Made by a program: the position numbers and the translations under genes | Origin: Fibrobacter sp. UBA4297 | GTDB lineage: Bacteria; Fibrobacterota; Fibrobacteria; Fibrobacterales; Fibrobacteraceae | NCBI RefSeq assembly: GCF_002394865.1 | Contig: NZ_DGUZ01000012.1 | Location: 55,843-119,842, forward strand | Direction of reading: 5' to 3' | DNA length: 64,000 nucleotides | Notes under the pieces: model-generated | The model's database searches: none | What the model saw: only the letters and a program-made list of their open reading frames with translations | Told to the model about the DNA's origin: nothing | In this document: positions 25,530-34,151 of the stretch, in pieces | Numbering within the stretch: position 1 is the first letter of the stretch | How the letters are laid out: each line of letters starts with the position of its first letter

Positions 25530-26444
25530 ATGCTCCGCTCTCTATTAGAATCTAATCGTGCAATCTCTTGGAAAATTGGAAACGACATCATTCCAGCTTC
25601 GAGGATGCCGCTTGTCATGGGTATCGTGAATGTTACCCCGGACAGTTTCTTTGATGGAGGCAAGCATAACACGCCTGAAGCCGCTTACGAGCACGCGATT
25701 TCGTTGGTGGAACAAGGCGCTGTGATTCTCGATATCGGTGGTGAAAGCAGCCGCCCGGGAAGCGCTCCCGTAAGCCTTCAAGAAGAACTCGACCGTGTAT
25801 GCCCCGTCGTTGAAGCGCTCGCACAGACCGCGACCATTTCGGAAGACCTCGACAATCCGGGATTCCGCAAGTTTTACATCTCGGTCGATACGGTCAAAGC
25901 TAAGGTCGCCGAAGAATGCATGAAGCTCGGTGCGCACATCATCAACGACATCAGCGCCTGCATGATGGACCCGAAGATGATCGAGACCATCGCAAGCACA
26001 AAGGCAAGCGTGGTGCTGAACCACATGCGCGGAAATTTCGGAACGATGCAGCAGGACTTCAAGCCGTACACAAACGTGGTGCAGGAAGTTCAAGAAGAAC
26101 TCTTGGCACAGGTGCAAAAGCTCATCGACGCCGGTGTCGAAAAAGAACGCATTTGCATTGATCCGGGTATCGGTTTTGGAAAGACTGTTCAAGACAACAT
26201 AGACTTGATGAAGTCTGTAGATGAGATGCTCAAGGACGGCTACCCCGTTTTGATTGGCACGTCTAGAAAGTCCTACATCGGAAAGATGCCTGGGCTTGAA
26301 GCAAGCGATCGGCTTATCCCGACCGTGACCGCAGACATTATCGCCGCCCTTGGCGGTGCAAGCGTTATCCGCGTTCACGATGTCCGCGAAGCAAAAGAAT
26401 CACTTTTATATTTGGAGGCTTTGAAGTCCCATGACGCTGTTTAA
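25530..26444 (+). CDS. folP: dihydropteroate synthase
   Basis: Joins p-aminobenzoate to the pterin pyrophosphate in folate synthesis. 304 residues, slightly longer than usual. Signatures: MGIVNVTPDSFFDGG, DIGGESSRPGS, the VSVDT-type strand (ISVDTVKAKVA), DPGIGFGKT and the final IRVHDV. The start (MLRSLLESNR) follows ftsH by 9 bases; no strong Shine-Dalgarno site, which fits translational coupling. Its last 14 bases overlap cdaA, the order found also in Bacteroidetes. Confidence 0.95.
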   Translation: MLRSLLESNRAISWKIGNDIIPASRMPLVMGIVNVTPDSFFDGGKHNTPEAAYEHAISLVEQGAVILDIGGESSRPGSAPVSLQEELDRVCPVVEALAQTATISEDLDNPGFRKFYISVDTVKAKVAEECMKLGAHIINDISACMMDPKMIETIASTKASVVLNHMRGNFGTMQQDFKPYTNVVQEVQEELLAQVQKLIDAGVEKERICIDPGIGFGKTVQDNIDLMKSVDEMLKDGYPVLIGTSRKSYIGKMPGLEASDRLIPTVTADIIAALGGASVIRVHDVREAKESLLYLEALKSHDAV

Positions 26445-27279
26445 GTTATTCGGCATCATTGATGTCCGCATGGCTGACATTCTGGACATTCTCCTCATAT
26501 CAGTCATTCTGTATTATATCTTTTTGCTGTTCCGCGGAACGCGTGCAGCCCAGATGATTTTTGGTGGCTTTTTGCTCATTCTCGCATGGCTCATTGCGCA
26601 GTGGTGGGAACTCCATACGCTCGTGTGGATGCTCAGTAACCTCGCTACGCTCGGTATTATCGCCATCGTGATTTTGTTCCAGCCCGAAATTCGAAGCGCA
26701 CTCACGCGAATCGGTCAGAGCGTAAGTAAGGTGGACTTGAGAAACATTCTCTTCCACGCGAGCGGTCTCGATGACATCGCCCAGAAAATTTGCTCAGCCG
26801 TTCAGGATTTGGCAAAGACAAAAACCGGTGCACTCATCGTGCTTGAAAAGCGCGTGGGCCTCAAGAACTACGCAGATACAGGTGAATACCTCGACGCACG
26901 AATCAGCTCCAGACTTTTGCGCGCTTTGTTCTTCCCGAACTCCGCTTTGCACGACGGTGCCGTAATTCTCAACTGCAAGTCGATCGTCGCCGCAGGCTGC
27001 ATTTTGCCGATGCCGACCGGTAACGCCGAAGGTGACGCTGGCTACGGTATGCGCCACCGCGCCGCTAAAGCTCTCGCTGCCGAAAGTGATGCCCTCATCA
27101 TCATCGTCTCCGAAGAAACAGGTAAAATTTCTACCGCTTACAGAAACAACCTGAGACGCGGCCTCACCCCGAAAGAACTTAAAGCAGAAATTTTCCGCCA
27201 CTGGCACGACCTCTTCAACGAAGTTATTGAAGAAGATCAAGCCGAAGGTGAAAACGAAGCAGTCGAAAACAAGGTGTAA
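26431..27279 (+). CDS. cdaA: diadenylate cyclase CdaA
   Basis: Makes cyclic di-AMP from two ATP. 282 residues: three N-terminal membrane helices (about 15-85), then the DAC domain with the DGA motif (LHDGAVIL, about 175-177) and RHR (GMRHRAAKAL, about 208-210), and IVSEETGKIS. All catalytic motifs are intact. It overlaps folP by 14 bases and ends 3 bases before the next gene. The membrane protein partner CdaR is not visible next to it. Degradation could be by the PgpH protein in this window. Confidence 0.94.
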   Translation: MTLFKLFGIIDVRMADILDILLISVILYYIFLLFRGTRAAQMIFGGFLLILAWLIAQWWELHTLVWMLSNLATLGIIAIVILFQPEIRSALTRIGQSVSKVDLRNILFHASGLDDIAQKICSAVQDLAKTKTGALIVLEKRVGLKNYADTGEYLDARISSRLLRALFFPNSALHDGAVILNCKSIVAAGCILPMPTGNAEGDAGYGMRHRAAKALAAESDALIIIVSEETGKISTAYRNNLRRGLTPKELKAEIFRHWHDLFNEVIEEDQAEGENEAVENKV

Positions 27280-27282
27280 CTT

Positions 27283-28509
27283 ATGGCAAACAACGAAAAG
27301 AATTCTACGAAGAACGCACAAAATGCGCAGGGCAACCAAAAGAAGAAAAACGGGAAACGCAATCTCGTCATCTTGATTTTGATGTTCCTTTTGCTCATCT
27401 GCCTTTTTGTAGTGCAGTGCCAGCTCAACAAAGTCAAGCAGCAAGCGCTTGAAGAACAGAAGCTCTCGGAACTCGCCCTCCGCCAGCAGCAGATTCTTGA
27501 CAGCCTCCGCGCCGAGCAGGCCAAGGCCGACAGCTTGAAGGCTCTCGAAGAAGCTAGAATCGCGGACAGCTTACGCCTTGCCGATAGCCTCCGCACGGCA
27601 GATTCGCTCGCCAATTTACCGAAAGTCAACAAGGATAGTCTCAAAAATGTCCGCGACAGCATCCGTGTTGCACGTAAGGCACGCAGAGATAGCCTAGAAG
27701 CCCTTGCTAAAATCGAAAAAGCAAGGCAAGATTCCTTGGACAAATTGCGTGCAGCCGATAGCCTCCGCAACTCGGACAAGGTCCCGCCCACAGCCGAAAT
27801 CACGCCGCCTGCAGGCCGCTACTACGACCCAATCAAGCTCAAGGTCAAGTGCGACGAAATCAAATGCAAGACGTTTGTTTCCATCGGCGATACGCTCAAT
27901 CCGCAAGACGCAAGCAAGGGCATTGAATACAACAAAACCGGTTCCGTATTCTTCTACGCAGCCGACTCTGTGGGTAACCGCTCTGCTTGGGAAGAAGCCA
28001 AGTACGACATGGCAAGCGATAACATTTGCGGCAAGAACGCCTACCCTGTCCCGGTTGGCGGAAAGACTGTCTGCGTAGATGCTTACGAATATCCGAACCA
28101 GCCGGACGCTACGCCGAAGGACATGGTAAGCCAGGAAGAAGCCGCACGCATCTGCAAGAACGAAGGCAAGCACCTCTGTACGATAGAAGAATGGCAAGCC
28201 GCATGCCGTGGCAAGGACGGTTTCAAGTTCTCTTACGGTAACGGTTACAAGCAGAGCAAGTGCAACACCAACACGAAGGCAGCCAAGAGAAGCGGCCGCA
28301 AGACGCAGTGCCGTAGCTGGTATGGCATGTACGACATGAACGGAAACCTCTGGGAATGGACAGCCTCTACAAGCAAGCAGCACCCGGACAAGTTCCTGGT
28401 CGCAGGCGGTGCATGGAACACCAACAACGAAAGTAGCTGTTCCGTAAGCAAATTCAGCTTCTATCCGCAAAACCAGTACCCGAGTGTCGGTTTCAGGTGT
28501 TGTAAATAG
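27283..28509 (+). CDS. membrane-anchored SUMF1/FGE-like domain protein with coiled coil
   Basis: 408 residues. A lysine-rich cytoplasmic tip, one membrane helix (about 27-45), a coiled coil (about 46-165) with repeated xADSLRxADSL units, then a module starting PPTAEITPPAGRYYDPIKLK that resembles the chitobiase/beta-hexosaminidase C-terminal domain, and a C-terminal FGE-sulfatase (SUMF1) domain: HLCTIEEWQAAC, YDMNGNLWEWTAS, VAGGAWN and VGFRCCK. The domain is common in Fibrobacter surface proteins and here is more likely a binding or structural module than an active formylglycine enzyme. It is the last gene of the tilS-ftsH-folP-cdaA unit. Confidence 0.85.
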   Translation: MANNEKNSTKNAQNAQGNQKKKNGKRNLVILILMFLLLICLFVVQCQLNKVKQQALEEQKLSELALRQQQILDSLRAEQAKADSLKALEEARIADSLRLADSLRTADSLANLPKVNKDSLKNVRDSIRVARKARRDSLEALAKIEKARQDSLDKLRAADSLRNSDKVPPTAEITPPAGRYYDPIKLKVKCDEIKCKTFVSIGDTLNPQDASKGIEYNKTGSVFFYAADSVGNRSAWEEAKYDMASDNICGKNAYPVPVGGKTVCVDAYEYPNQPDATPKDMVSQEEAARICKNEGKHLCTIEEWQAACRGKDGFKFSYGNGYKQSKCNTNTKAAKRSGRKTQCRSWYGMYDMNGNLWEWTASTSKQHPDKFLVAGGAWNTNNESSCSVSKFSFYPQNQYPSVGFRCCK

Positions 28510-28576
28510 CTCACCGTTAAAACAACATTACATAGATTGGCTAACCTAACTGAAAAAAATTATCTAATTTAAGAGC

Positions 28577-28954
28577 ATGAAAACGAAACTTTTACTCTCC
28601 GCACTTTTACTTTCTTCGTTTACGTTCTTCGGCTGCAGCAATGAAAAGCCCAACTACACGGGTTACTGGAAAGGCGAAGCCGACATGATTTTCGAAGTTC
28701 TTACCGAAAACAACGTTGATTACACCATCAGAAACGTGAACGGCGACCTCACTGCCAAATATGAGAACAACGCTCTCCGTGGCAAGAATTCGCTCAACAT
28801 GGACATTTTGATGCGCGTCAAGGGCGACTCCGCCTACTATGAATTCGGCGAAGACGAATCTGGCAAGATCGTGACGGGTTACATGAGAATCTCGAAGGAC
28901 GAATACGACAAGATTTTCAAGGCTCAGTCCGAAGCTAAGAATAGCTATAACTAA
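28577..28954 (+). CDS. small lipoprotein
   Basis: 125 residues. Lipobox FFGC (Cys21), then NEKPNYTGYWKGE, followed by a compact, probably beta-rich domain (YTIRNVNGDLTAKYE, YYEFGEDESGKIVTGYMRIS), which looks like a small lipocalin-like fold. No family is recognised. A strong terminator follows 48 bases after the stop. Confidence 0.7.
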   Translation: MKTKLLLSALLLSSFTFFGCSNEKPNYTGYWKGEADMIFEVLTENNVDYTIRNVNGDLTAKYENNALRGKNSLNMDILMRVKGDSAYYEFGEDESGKIVTGYMRISKDEYDKIFKAQSEAKNSYN

Positions 28955-29002
28955 GTGCAGAAACGCCGGTAAATGCCGGCAAGATGCCCGCGAACTTATG
29001 CA

Positions 29003-29039
29003 AGAAACCCCGGTTTAAAGCCGGGGTTTCTCGTTTTTT
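29003..29039 (+). terminator. rho-independent terminator after the small lipoprotein
   Basis: AGAAACCCCGG (29003-29013) pairs with CCGGGGTTTCT (29021-29031) across TTTAAAG, followed by CGTTTTTT. Confidence 0.9.
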
Positions 29040-29046
29040 AAAGGAG

Positions 29047-29117
29047 GTCCCCGCTCGTCCCCGTCATCCCCGTCAAGCGAGGACAGGCGCGAGGACAGGT
29101 AGGCGAGGATGACAACT
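29047..29117. repeat. dispersed palindromic repeat cluster
   Basis: Reads CCCCGCTCGTCCCCGTCATC, then CCCGTCAAGCGAGGACAGGCG, ending AGGCGAGGATGACAAC; the words CGTCAAGCGAGGACAGG and GTCATCC are inverted or permuted forms of the element behind metK (12940-12986). A further CCTTCGACAAGCTCAGGGACC follows at 29140-29160. Confidence 0.6.
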
Positions 29118-29166
29118 TAATGCGGAAGTGCCGCGCCCTTCGACAAGCTCAGGGACCTTAGCAAAG

Positions 29167-29913
29167 CTACTTCTTGAGTGCGGACAAGAATTCCTTGAGG
29201 CGGGTGTCCTTCGGGTTGTCGAAGACTTCTTCGGGGGTTCCGTCTTCCTTAACGTAACCATCGGCAAAGAAGAGCACGCGGTTTGCCACTTCGCGGGCAA
29301 AGCTCATTTCGTGCGTCACGACAATCATCGTCATTCCAGACTTTGCAAGGTCCTTCATGATCCTGAGCACCTCGCCCACCATTTCCGGGTCCAAAGCGCT
29401 CGTCGGTTCGTCAAAGAGGATTGCTTCTGGTTGCATTGCCATGGCACGGGCAATAGCAATACGCTGCTGCTGACCGCCCGAAAGCTGAGCCGGGTAGTGA
29501 TCAGCACGGTCCAAAAGTCCCACACGCTTCAAGAGTTCACGAGCACGCGTTTCGGCTTCTGCCTTGGACAAGCGACCGAGTTTCACCGGAGCAAACATGA
29601 TGTTCTTGAGAGCGGTCATGTTCTTGAACAAGTTGAACTGCTGAAACACCATGCCTACGCGCTCGCGAATCGAAGGCTTCGAAACACCTTTCGCCAAAAT
29701 GCTCTTGCCATCCAAAAGGATATCGCCGCTCGTCGGGTGCTCTAGCAAGTTCAGCTGGCGCAAGAACGTAGACTTGCCACAACCAGATGGTCCGATAATT
29801 GCAATCACATCACCGCGATGGATATCAAGCGAAATGCCCTTGAGGATTTGCTTGTCGCCGTAAGATTTGCAAAGGTTCTTGACCTGGATTAAAGTTTCTG
29901 CATTAGCGTTCAT
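29167..29913 (-). CDS. amino-acid ABC transporter ATP-binding protein (GlnQ-like)
   Basis: 248 residues, the full length for polar amino-acid importers. Walker A GPSGCGKST, Q-loop MVFQQFNLFKNMT, signature LSGGQQQR, Walker B AILFDEPTSALD, H-loop VTHE. It overlaps the permease gene by 11 bases, so it is the dedicated ATPase of that system. Family members carry glutamine, arginine or cystine; the exact substrate cannot be read from the sequence. Confidence 0.93.
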   Translation of the reverse strand: MNANAETLIQVKNLCKSYGDKQILKGISLDIHRGDVIAIIGPSGCGKSTFLRQLNLLEHPTSGDILLDGKSILAKGVSKPSIRERVGMVFQQFNLFKNMTALKNIMFAPVKLGRLSKAEAETRARELLKRVGLLDRADHYPAQLSGGQQQRIAIARAMAMQPEAILFDEPTSALDPEMVGEVLRIMKDLAKSGMTMIVVTHEMSFAREVANRVLFFADGYVKEDGTPEEVFDNPKDTRLKEFLSALKK

Positions 29914-31399
29914 TTTTCTTCAACCTCTTTTCAAGTTTTGCAACACAAGCCGAAAGCCCGGCGACAATGATAAAGTAAATAGCAGCCACAGCAAGGAGCG
30001 GGAGCATGGCTTCATAAGTCATACTGCGGATGATATCGCCACCGCGAGTGAGGTCGGTAAGGCCGATGTAACCGCAAATGGACGTTTCCTTGATGAGCGA
30101 GATAAATTCGTTCGTGAGAGCCGGAAGCGAGTTCTTGAACGCCTGCGGGTAAACGATGTAATAAAGGACTGTGCGGAACTTGAGGCCAAGACTACGGCCA
30201 GCTTCAATCTGTCCCGGGTCTACCCCCTTGATGCCACTGCGGATGATTTCGGAAACGTAAGCGCCCGAGTTGATGCCGAAAGCGACAATCGCGACGAGAA
30301 TCTTGTTGATGTTCACCGATGAGAAGACGATGTAGTAAATGATGAGGAGCTGGATCATCATCGGTGTGCCGCGAATCACAGCGAGGTAAGCCTTCGCAAA
30401 CCAGTTCAGCACTTTGAAGCGGCCGTTGAATTCGTTGCTCGTACGAATCTGCGCAATCACAAAGCCAATCATGATACCGAGGAGAGCCGCAAAGAACGAA
30501 ATCACAAGCGTGTTGCGGAGACCTTCGACAATGAACTTCCAGCGGGAATCCTTCACGAAATTCTTGTAGACGTGATCGCCAAAGCTCTCTTCGCTTTGAA
30601 CCGCTTGGTCACCGCGGACAATCACGACAATCTTTGAAAGCGTGTACGGTGTTGTGAAATTAATGGACTTTTTGCGTTCTTCGGTAACGGTAAATCCAGC
30701 GAAACCGACATCAGCCTTGCCCGACGCAACCGCATTGATAATCGCATCAAATTCAATATCTTGAATTTCGACGGTGCGGTTGAGGTAGTCGGCAATGTAG
30801 TTGACAGTTTCAATATCAAAACCAACGACCTTTGCATTCTCGTAATATTCGTACGGCGGGAACTGAGCGTTCGTCGAAAGCACAAGTTTCGGGCCTTCGG
30901 TCACTTTCTTTTGATAATGATAATTGCCGTTGCGGTTGATGTAGGTATTGAAAAGCGAATCGTAAACGCCGTCCTTCTTCATCGCTTCAAGCGCCTGGTT
31001 CACAGAATCCAAAAGCGCTTCGTTGCCCTTCGCGACAACGCCTGCATACATTTCTTCGACGAAGACTTCTTCGAGAATGCGAAGCGACGGATTCTGGAGC
31101 ACGAAAGCCTTTGCAGGCTGATCATCACTCAAGACCGCGTCAATCTTCCCCTGCAACAGCGCTTGCACAGCATCGGCAAGTTTCGTGTAGCGTTCGACAT
31201 CGATTTTCGCCGTGTCGCCACCAAAGTCCGACGCGTAGATATCGGCGGTGTTGCCAATCTGCACGCCCACCTTTTTGTGACCGAGATCGCTAATGGAATG
31301 AACCCTGTTGGGGATGATGGTCTGTTTCTCGCTTTGGCACGATGTGAGCGCGAGCGAGAACAGTGCAATAAGAAGAGGGAGATATAACTTTCGTATCAT
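29903..31399 (-). CDS. amino-acid ABC transporter: permuted binding protein fused to permease
   Basis: 498 residues. Lipobox LTSC (Cys21). Residues about 36-155 match the second half of a SBP_bac_3 binding protein (ISDLGHKKVGVQIGN to KKDGVYDSLFNTYI). Residues about 170-262 match its first half (LVLSTNAQFPPYEYYE, FTVTEERKKSINFTTPY). The order is thus reversed, as in a circular permutation. Residues 290-498 are the membrane permease with the EAA loop (DPGQIEAGRSLGLKFRT). The lipid anchor and permease place the sensor on the periplasmic face. Paired with the ATPase gene downstream. Confidence 0.9.
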   Translation of the reverse strand: MIRKLYLPLLIALFSLALTSCQSEKQTIIPNRVHSISDLGHKKVGVQIGNTADIYASDFGGDTAKIDVERYTKLADAVQALLQGKIDAVLSDDQPAKAFVLQNPSLRILEEVFVEEMYAGVVAKGNEALLDSVNQALEAMKKDGVYDSLFNTYINRNGNYHYQKKVTEGPKLVLSTNAQFPPYEYYENAKVVGFDIETVNYIADYLNRTVEIQDIEFDAIINAVASGKADVGFAGFTVTEERKKSINFTTPYTLSKIVVIVRGDQAVQSEESFGDHVYKNFVKDSRWKFIVEGLRNTLVISFFAALLGIMIGFVIAQIRTSNEFNGRFKVLNWFAKAYLAVIRGTPMMIQLLIIYYIVFSSVNINKILVAIVAFGINSGAYVSEIIRSGIKGVDPGQIEAGRSLGLKFRTVLYYIVYPQAFKNSLPALTNEFISLIKETSICGYIGLTDLTRGGDIIRSMTYEAMLPLLAVAAIYFIIVAGLSACVAKLEKRLKKNER

Positions 31400-31473
31400 T
31401 TTCTAACCTTAATTAAAAGTTAGTTAAAAGCCGAAAGTTTGGGAACCCTTGTGAGTATTATATAATATATGGA

Positions 31474-32250
31474 CTATCTGAAGAAATTGATATTCAGCCA
31501 GCCTTTTTTGCCATCTTCTGTGAGAGCAATACCGCAGGCGACTGTTTTGTAATTGCCCTTCATGTTGAGGTAGTGGCCTATATAGGAATAATCCTCTTTT
31601 TTGTCGGGATCACGTTCGCCGCTAGTCACGAGAGCCTTTTCATCTTCCCACATCATCTTGAGGAAAGCATCGGTTGCTTCTGTCGCGGTTTTGCGCCATG
31701 AAGTGTTGAAGTTCGGACCCGAGTTTTGAGCGCCTTCGCCACAGTTGCCAAAGTGACCGTGAGCCTTGTTTTCGGCGAGGTCATCAGCAGCTTCTTGATC
31801 GGTGCAGGTCTGCTTTTCTTCAGGTGCAAGCGTCAGCGGTTCGAGATTTTCTGTCGCACGGTATTCGTTGATTTTAGCGAGGCAATCTTCACGCCATGTC
31901 GCGCTGAAAAAAGAATTTTCTGTCGAAGAAGAGGACTTCGCAGAGGATGAAGATGCAGCGACCTTTTCAGAAGAACTGCTAACAGGTTTCGACGATGAAG
32001 ATGAGGATTTCTCCGAAGACGAAGATGCGGCAAATTTCTCGGACGACGAACTGTTTGTTGACTTTTGAGAAGACGATGAACTGAGCTCGGTATTTTCAGA
32101 AGATGAGCTCACAACTTCTGCAACATCCGGTATTTCTATATAAGTCACGCTACTGCTTTCGGAACAACCCGACACAACACAAGACATTGCAAAGGCAAAA
32201 GTTGCGCAAGTTGCATACTTTGCCATATTACCAAACAAATTAATTTTCAT
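31474..32250 (-). CDS. CAP/SCP-domain lipoprotein with Ser-rich linker
   Basis: About 258 residues from the ATG at 32250 (AGGTTAACT before it); the frame is open to 32268. Lipobox VVSGC, then about 75 residues of Ser/Lys/Glu repeats (SSSSEK, SSSSSK), then a C-terminal CAP domain: LAKINEYRATENLEPL, CTDQEAADDLAENKAHGHFG, GEGAQN and a closing GHYLNMKGNYKTVACGIA. The conserved histidines of CAP proteins (HGHFG, GHYLNM) are kept. The role is unknown; surface exposed. Confidence 0.85.
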   Translation of the reverse strand: MKINLFGNMAKYATCATFAFAMSCVVSGCSESSSVTYIEIPDVAEVVSSSSENTELSSSSSQKSTNSSSSEKFAASSSSEKSSSSSSKPVSSSSEKVAASSSSAKSSSSTENSFFSATWREDCLAKINEYRATENLEPLTLAPEEKQTCTDQEAADDLAENKAHGHFGNCGEGAQNSGPNFNTSWRKTATEATDAFLKMMWEDEKALVTSGERDPDKKEDYSYIGHYLNMKGNYKTVACGIALTEDGKKGWLNINFFR

Positions 32251-32308
32251 AGTTAACCTAAAAAACAACAGGATTCCTCGCGATGCTCGGAATGACGGTA
32301 TTTCTACT

Positions 32309-32347
32309 GGATCCTTCGACTTCGCTACGCTCCGCTCAGGATGACAC
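32309..32347. repeat. palindromic repeat, TCCTTCGACTTCGCT...CAGGATGACA type
   Basis: GGATCCTTCGACTTCGCTAC, then GCTCCGCTCAGGATGACACG. The same element, with a slightly different centre, occurs inside tilS (22998-23025) and in altered form at 49361-49409. Confidence 0.7.
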
Positions 32348-32425
32348 GTTTAATAATAGCTTTTTCGGGCTAGCGATGCACGCGCCCCCTACAATCCCGA
32401 CCCACAATTTACTATCTTTGGCGCC

Positions 32426-34021
32426 ATGCTTAATGTTTCTAATGTCAGTCTCCAGTATGGTAGCCGCATCCTCTTCAAAGAAGTGAACCTTTCCTTCAAG
32501 AGAGGCAACTGCTACGGTGTCATCGGCGCAAACGGTGCCGGCAAGTCCACATTCCTCAAGATTCTTTCGGGCGAACTCGAACCGAACACGGGTGAAGTCA
32601 CGAAGGACCCGGGCGAACGTATCGCCGTTTTGAAGCAGGACCACTTCGCCTACGAAAATAACACGGTCCTCGAAACCGTGATGATGGGTTTCCCGGAACT
32701 CTACGAACTTAGCAAAAAGCGCGACGAACTTTACGCGCTCCCTGAAATGACCGAAGAACAGGGCATGCAGGCGATGGAAATCGAAACGCGCTTTGGTGAA
32801 ATCGGCGGTTACGAAGCCGACTCCAACGCAGCCGTGCTCCTCAAGGGTCTTGGCATTCCCGAAGAATTCCACTACAACTTGATGTCCGAACTCGATGGCG
32901 GTCAGAAGATCCGCGTGCTCCTCGCCCAGGCTTTGTTTGGCAATCCGGACATTTTGCTCTTGGACGAACCGACGAACCACCTTGATTTGGAAACTGTCGG
33001 CTGGCTCGAAGACTACCTCGAACGTTTCGAAAACATCGTGATCGTGGTGAGCCATGACCGTCACTTCTTAAACGCCGTCTGCACACACACTTGCGATATC
33101 GACTACGGCAAGATCAACATTTACGGCGGTAACTACGAATTCTGGTACGCAGCAAGCCAGCTCGCCCAGAAGCAGCGCAAGGACCAGAACCGCCGCGCTG
33201 AAGAAAAGATTGAAGAACTCAAGGCGTTCATCCGCCGCTTCGCTTCGAACGCCGCTAAGGCCAAGCAAGCCACCAGCCGTAAGAAGCTTTTGGACAAGAT
33301 GACCGTCGAAGAAATGCCGGCCTCCAGCCGTAAGTTCCCGTGGGTGAACTTCAAGATGGACCGCGAACCGGGCAAGATCGTACTCGAAGTCAAGAACGCC
33401 ACCATTGATGGCGGCGACGGCATCGTCTGCAAGGGATTCGACTTCTCGCTCGGCAACCAGGACAAGGTCGCACTCGTCGGTGAATACGACACGCTCAAGA
33501 CCGCATTCTTCCAGCTCATTGCCGAAGAAACAAAGGCTCCAGATGGCGTGCTCAAGTGGGGCAACACCATCAGCTACAACTACTTCCCGAAGAACAACGA
33601 CGCTTATTTCAAGACGGACCTCTCTCTCGTGGATTGGCTGCGCCAGTACAGCAAGGAACAGGACGAAACGTTCATCCGCGGATTCCTCGGCCGTATGCTC
33701 TTTACCGGTGAAGAAGCTTTGAAGAGCGCCAACGTGCTCTCCGGTGGTGAAAAGGTACGCTGCATGCTTTCGAAGATGATGCTCTCGAACGCAAACTGCT
33801 TGTTGCTCGACGAACCGACCGCACACCTCGACTTGGAAGCCATCACCGCTTTGAACAACGGTCTCAAGGCATTCCAGGGTCCGGTCATCTTCTGCTCTCA
33901 GGACCATGAATTTGTCCAAACTGTTGCGAACCGCGTTTTGGAACTCACGCCGAACGGTGTTGTTGACCGCAGCATCACCTTCGACGAATGGCTTGAAACC
34001 AAGAAGACGAAGAAGAAGTAA
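32426..34021 (+). CDS. ABC-F family ATPase (YbiT-like)
   Basis: 531 residues with two ABC domains and no membrane segments. First domain: GANGAGKST, then LDGGQKIRVLLAQALF, LLLDEPTNHLDL. A linker with KQRKDQNRRAEEKIEELK follows (the ABC-F P-site tRNA-interaction arm). Second domain: degenerate Walker A (VGEYDTLKTAFFQ), LSGGEKVRCMLSKMML, LLLDEPTAHLDLEA. It ends in the family's VVDRSITFDEW. ABC-F proteins act on stalled ribosomes. The second Walker A lacks the G.GKS core, as is usual for YbiT relatives; a point for checking. Confidence 0.9.
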   Translation: MLNVSNVSLQYGSRILFKEVNLSFKRGNCYGVIGANGAGKSTFLKILSGELEPNTGEVTKDPGERIAVLKQDHFAYENNTVLETVMMGFPELYELSKKRDELYALPEMTEEQGMQAMEIETRFGEIGGYEADSNAAVLLKGLGIPEEFHYNLMSELDGGQKIRVLLAQALFGNPDILLLDEPTNHLDLETVGWLEDYLERFENIVIVVSHDRHFLNAVCTHTCDIDYGKINIYGGNYEFWYAASQLAQKQRKDQNRRAEEKIEELKAFIRRFASNAAKAKQATSRKKLLDKMTVEEMPASSRKFPWVNFKMDREPGKIVLEVKNATIDGGDGIVCKGFDFSLGNQDKVALVGEYDTLKTAFFQLIAEETKAPDGVLKWGNTISYNYFPKNNDAYFKTDLSLVDWLRQYSKEQDETFIRGFLGRMLFTGEEALKSANVLSGGEKVRCMLSKMMLSNANCLLLDEPTAHLDLEAITALNNGLKAFQGPVIFCSQDHEFVQTVANRVLELTPNGVVDRSITFDEWLETKKTKKK

Positions 34022-34056
34022 ATTAAGGTATGAGCACGGGCATCGCCCTTTGGGGT

Positions 34057-34104
34057 ATGAGGTTGTGAGTTCTTTTACTCAAAGGCACTTAGTGCCGACC
34101 TCAT
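34057..34104. repeat. inverted repeat downstream of the ABC-F gene
   Basis: ATGAGGT (34057-34063) and ACCTCAT (34098-34104) enclose a second hairpin GGCACT-T-AGTGCC (34084-34096). No T tract follows. The rest of the 130-base gap holds GCGCTTTAGCGCG, another short palindrome, and no gene. Confidence 0.4.
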
Positions 34105-34151
34105 TGTTCAAAGCATCGCGAGCCCAAGCGCTTTAGCGCGAGCAAACCTCC

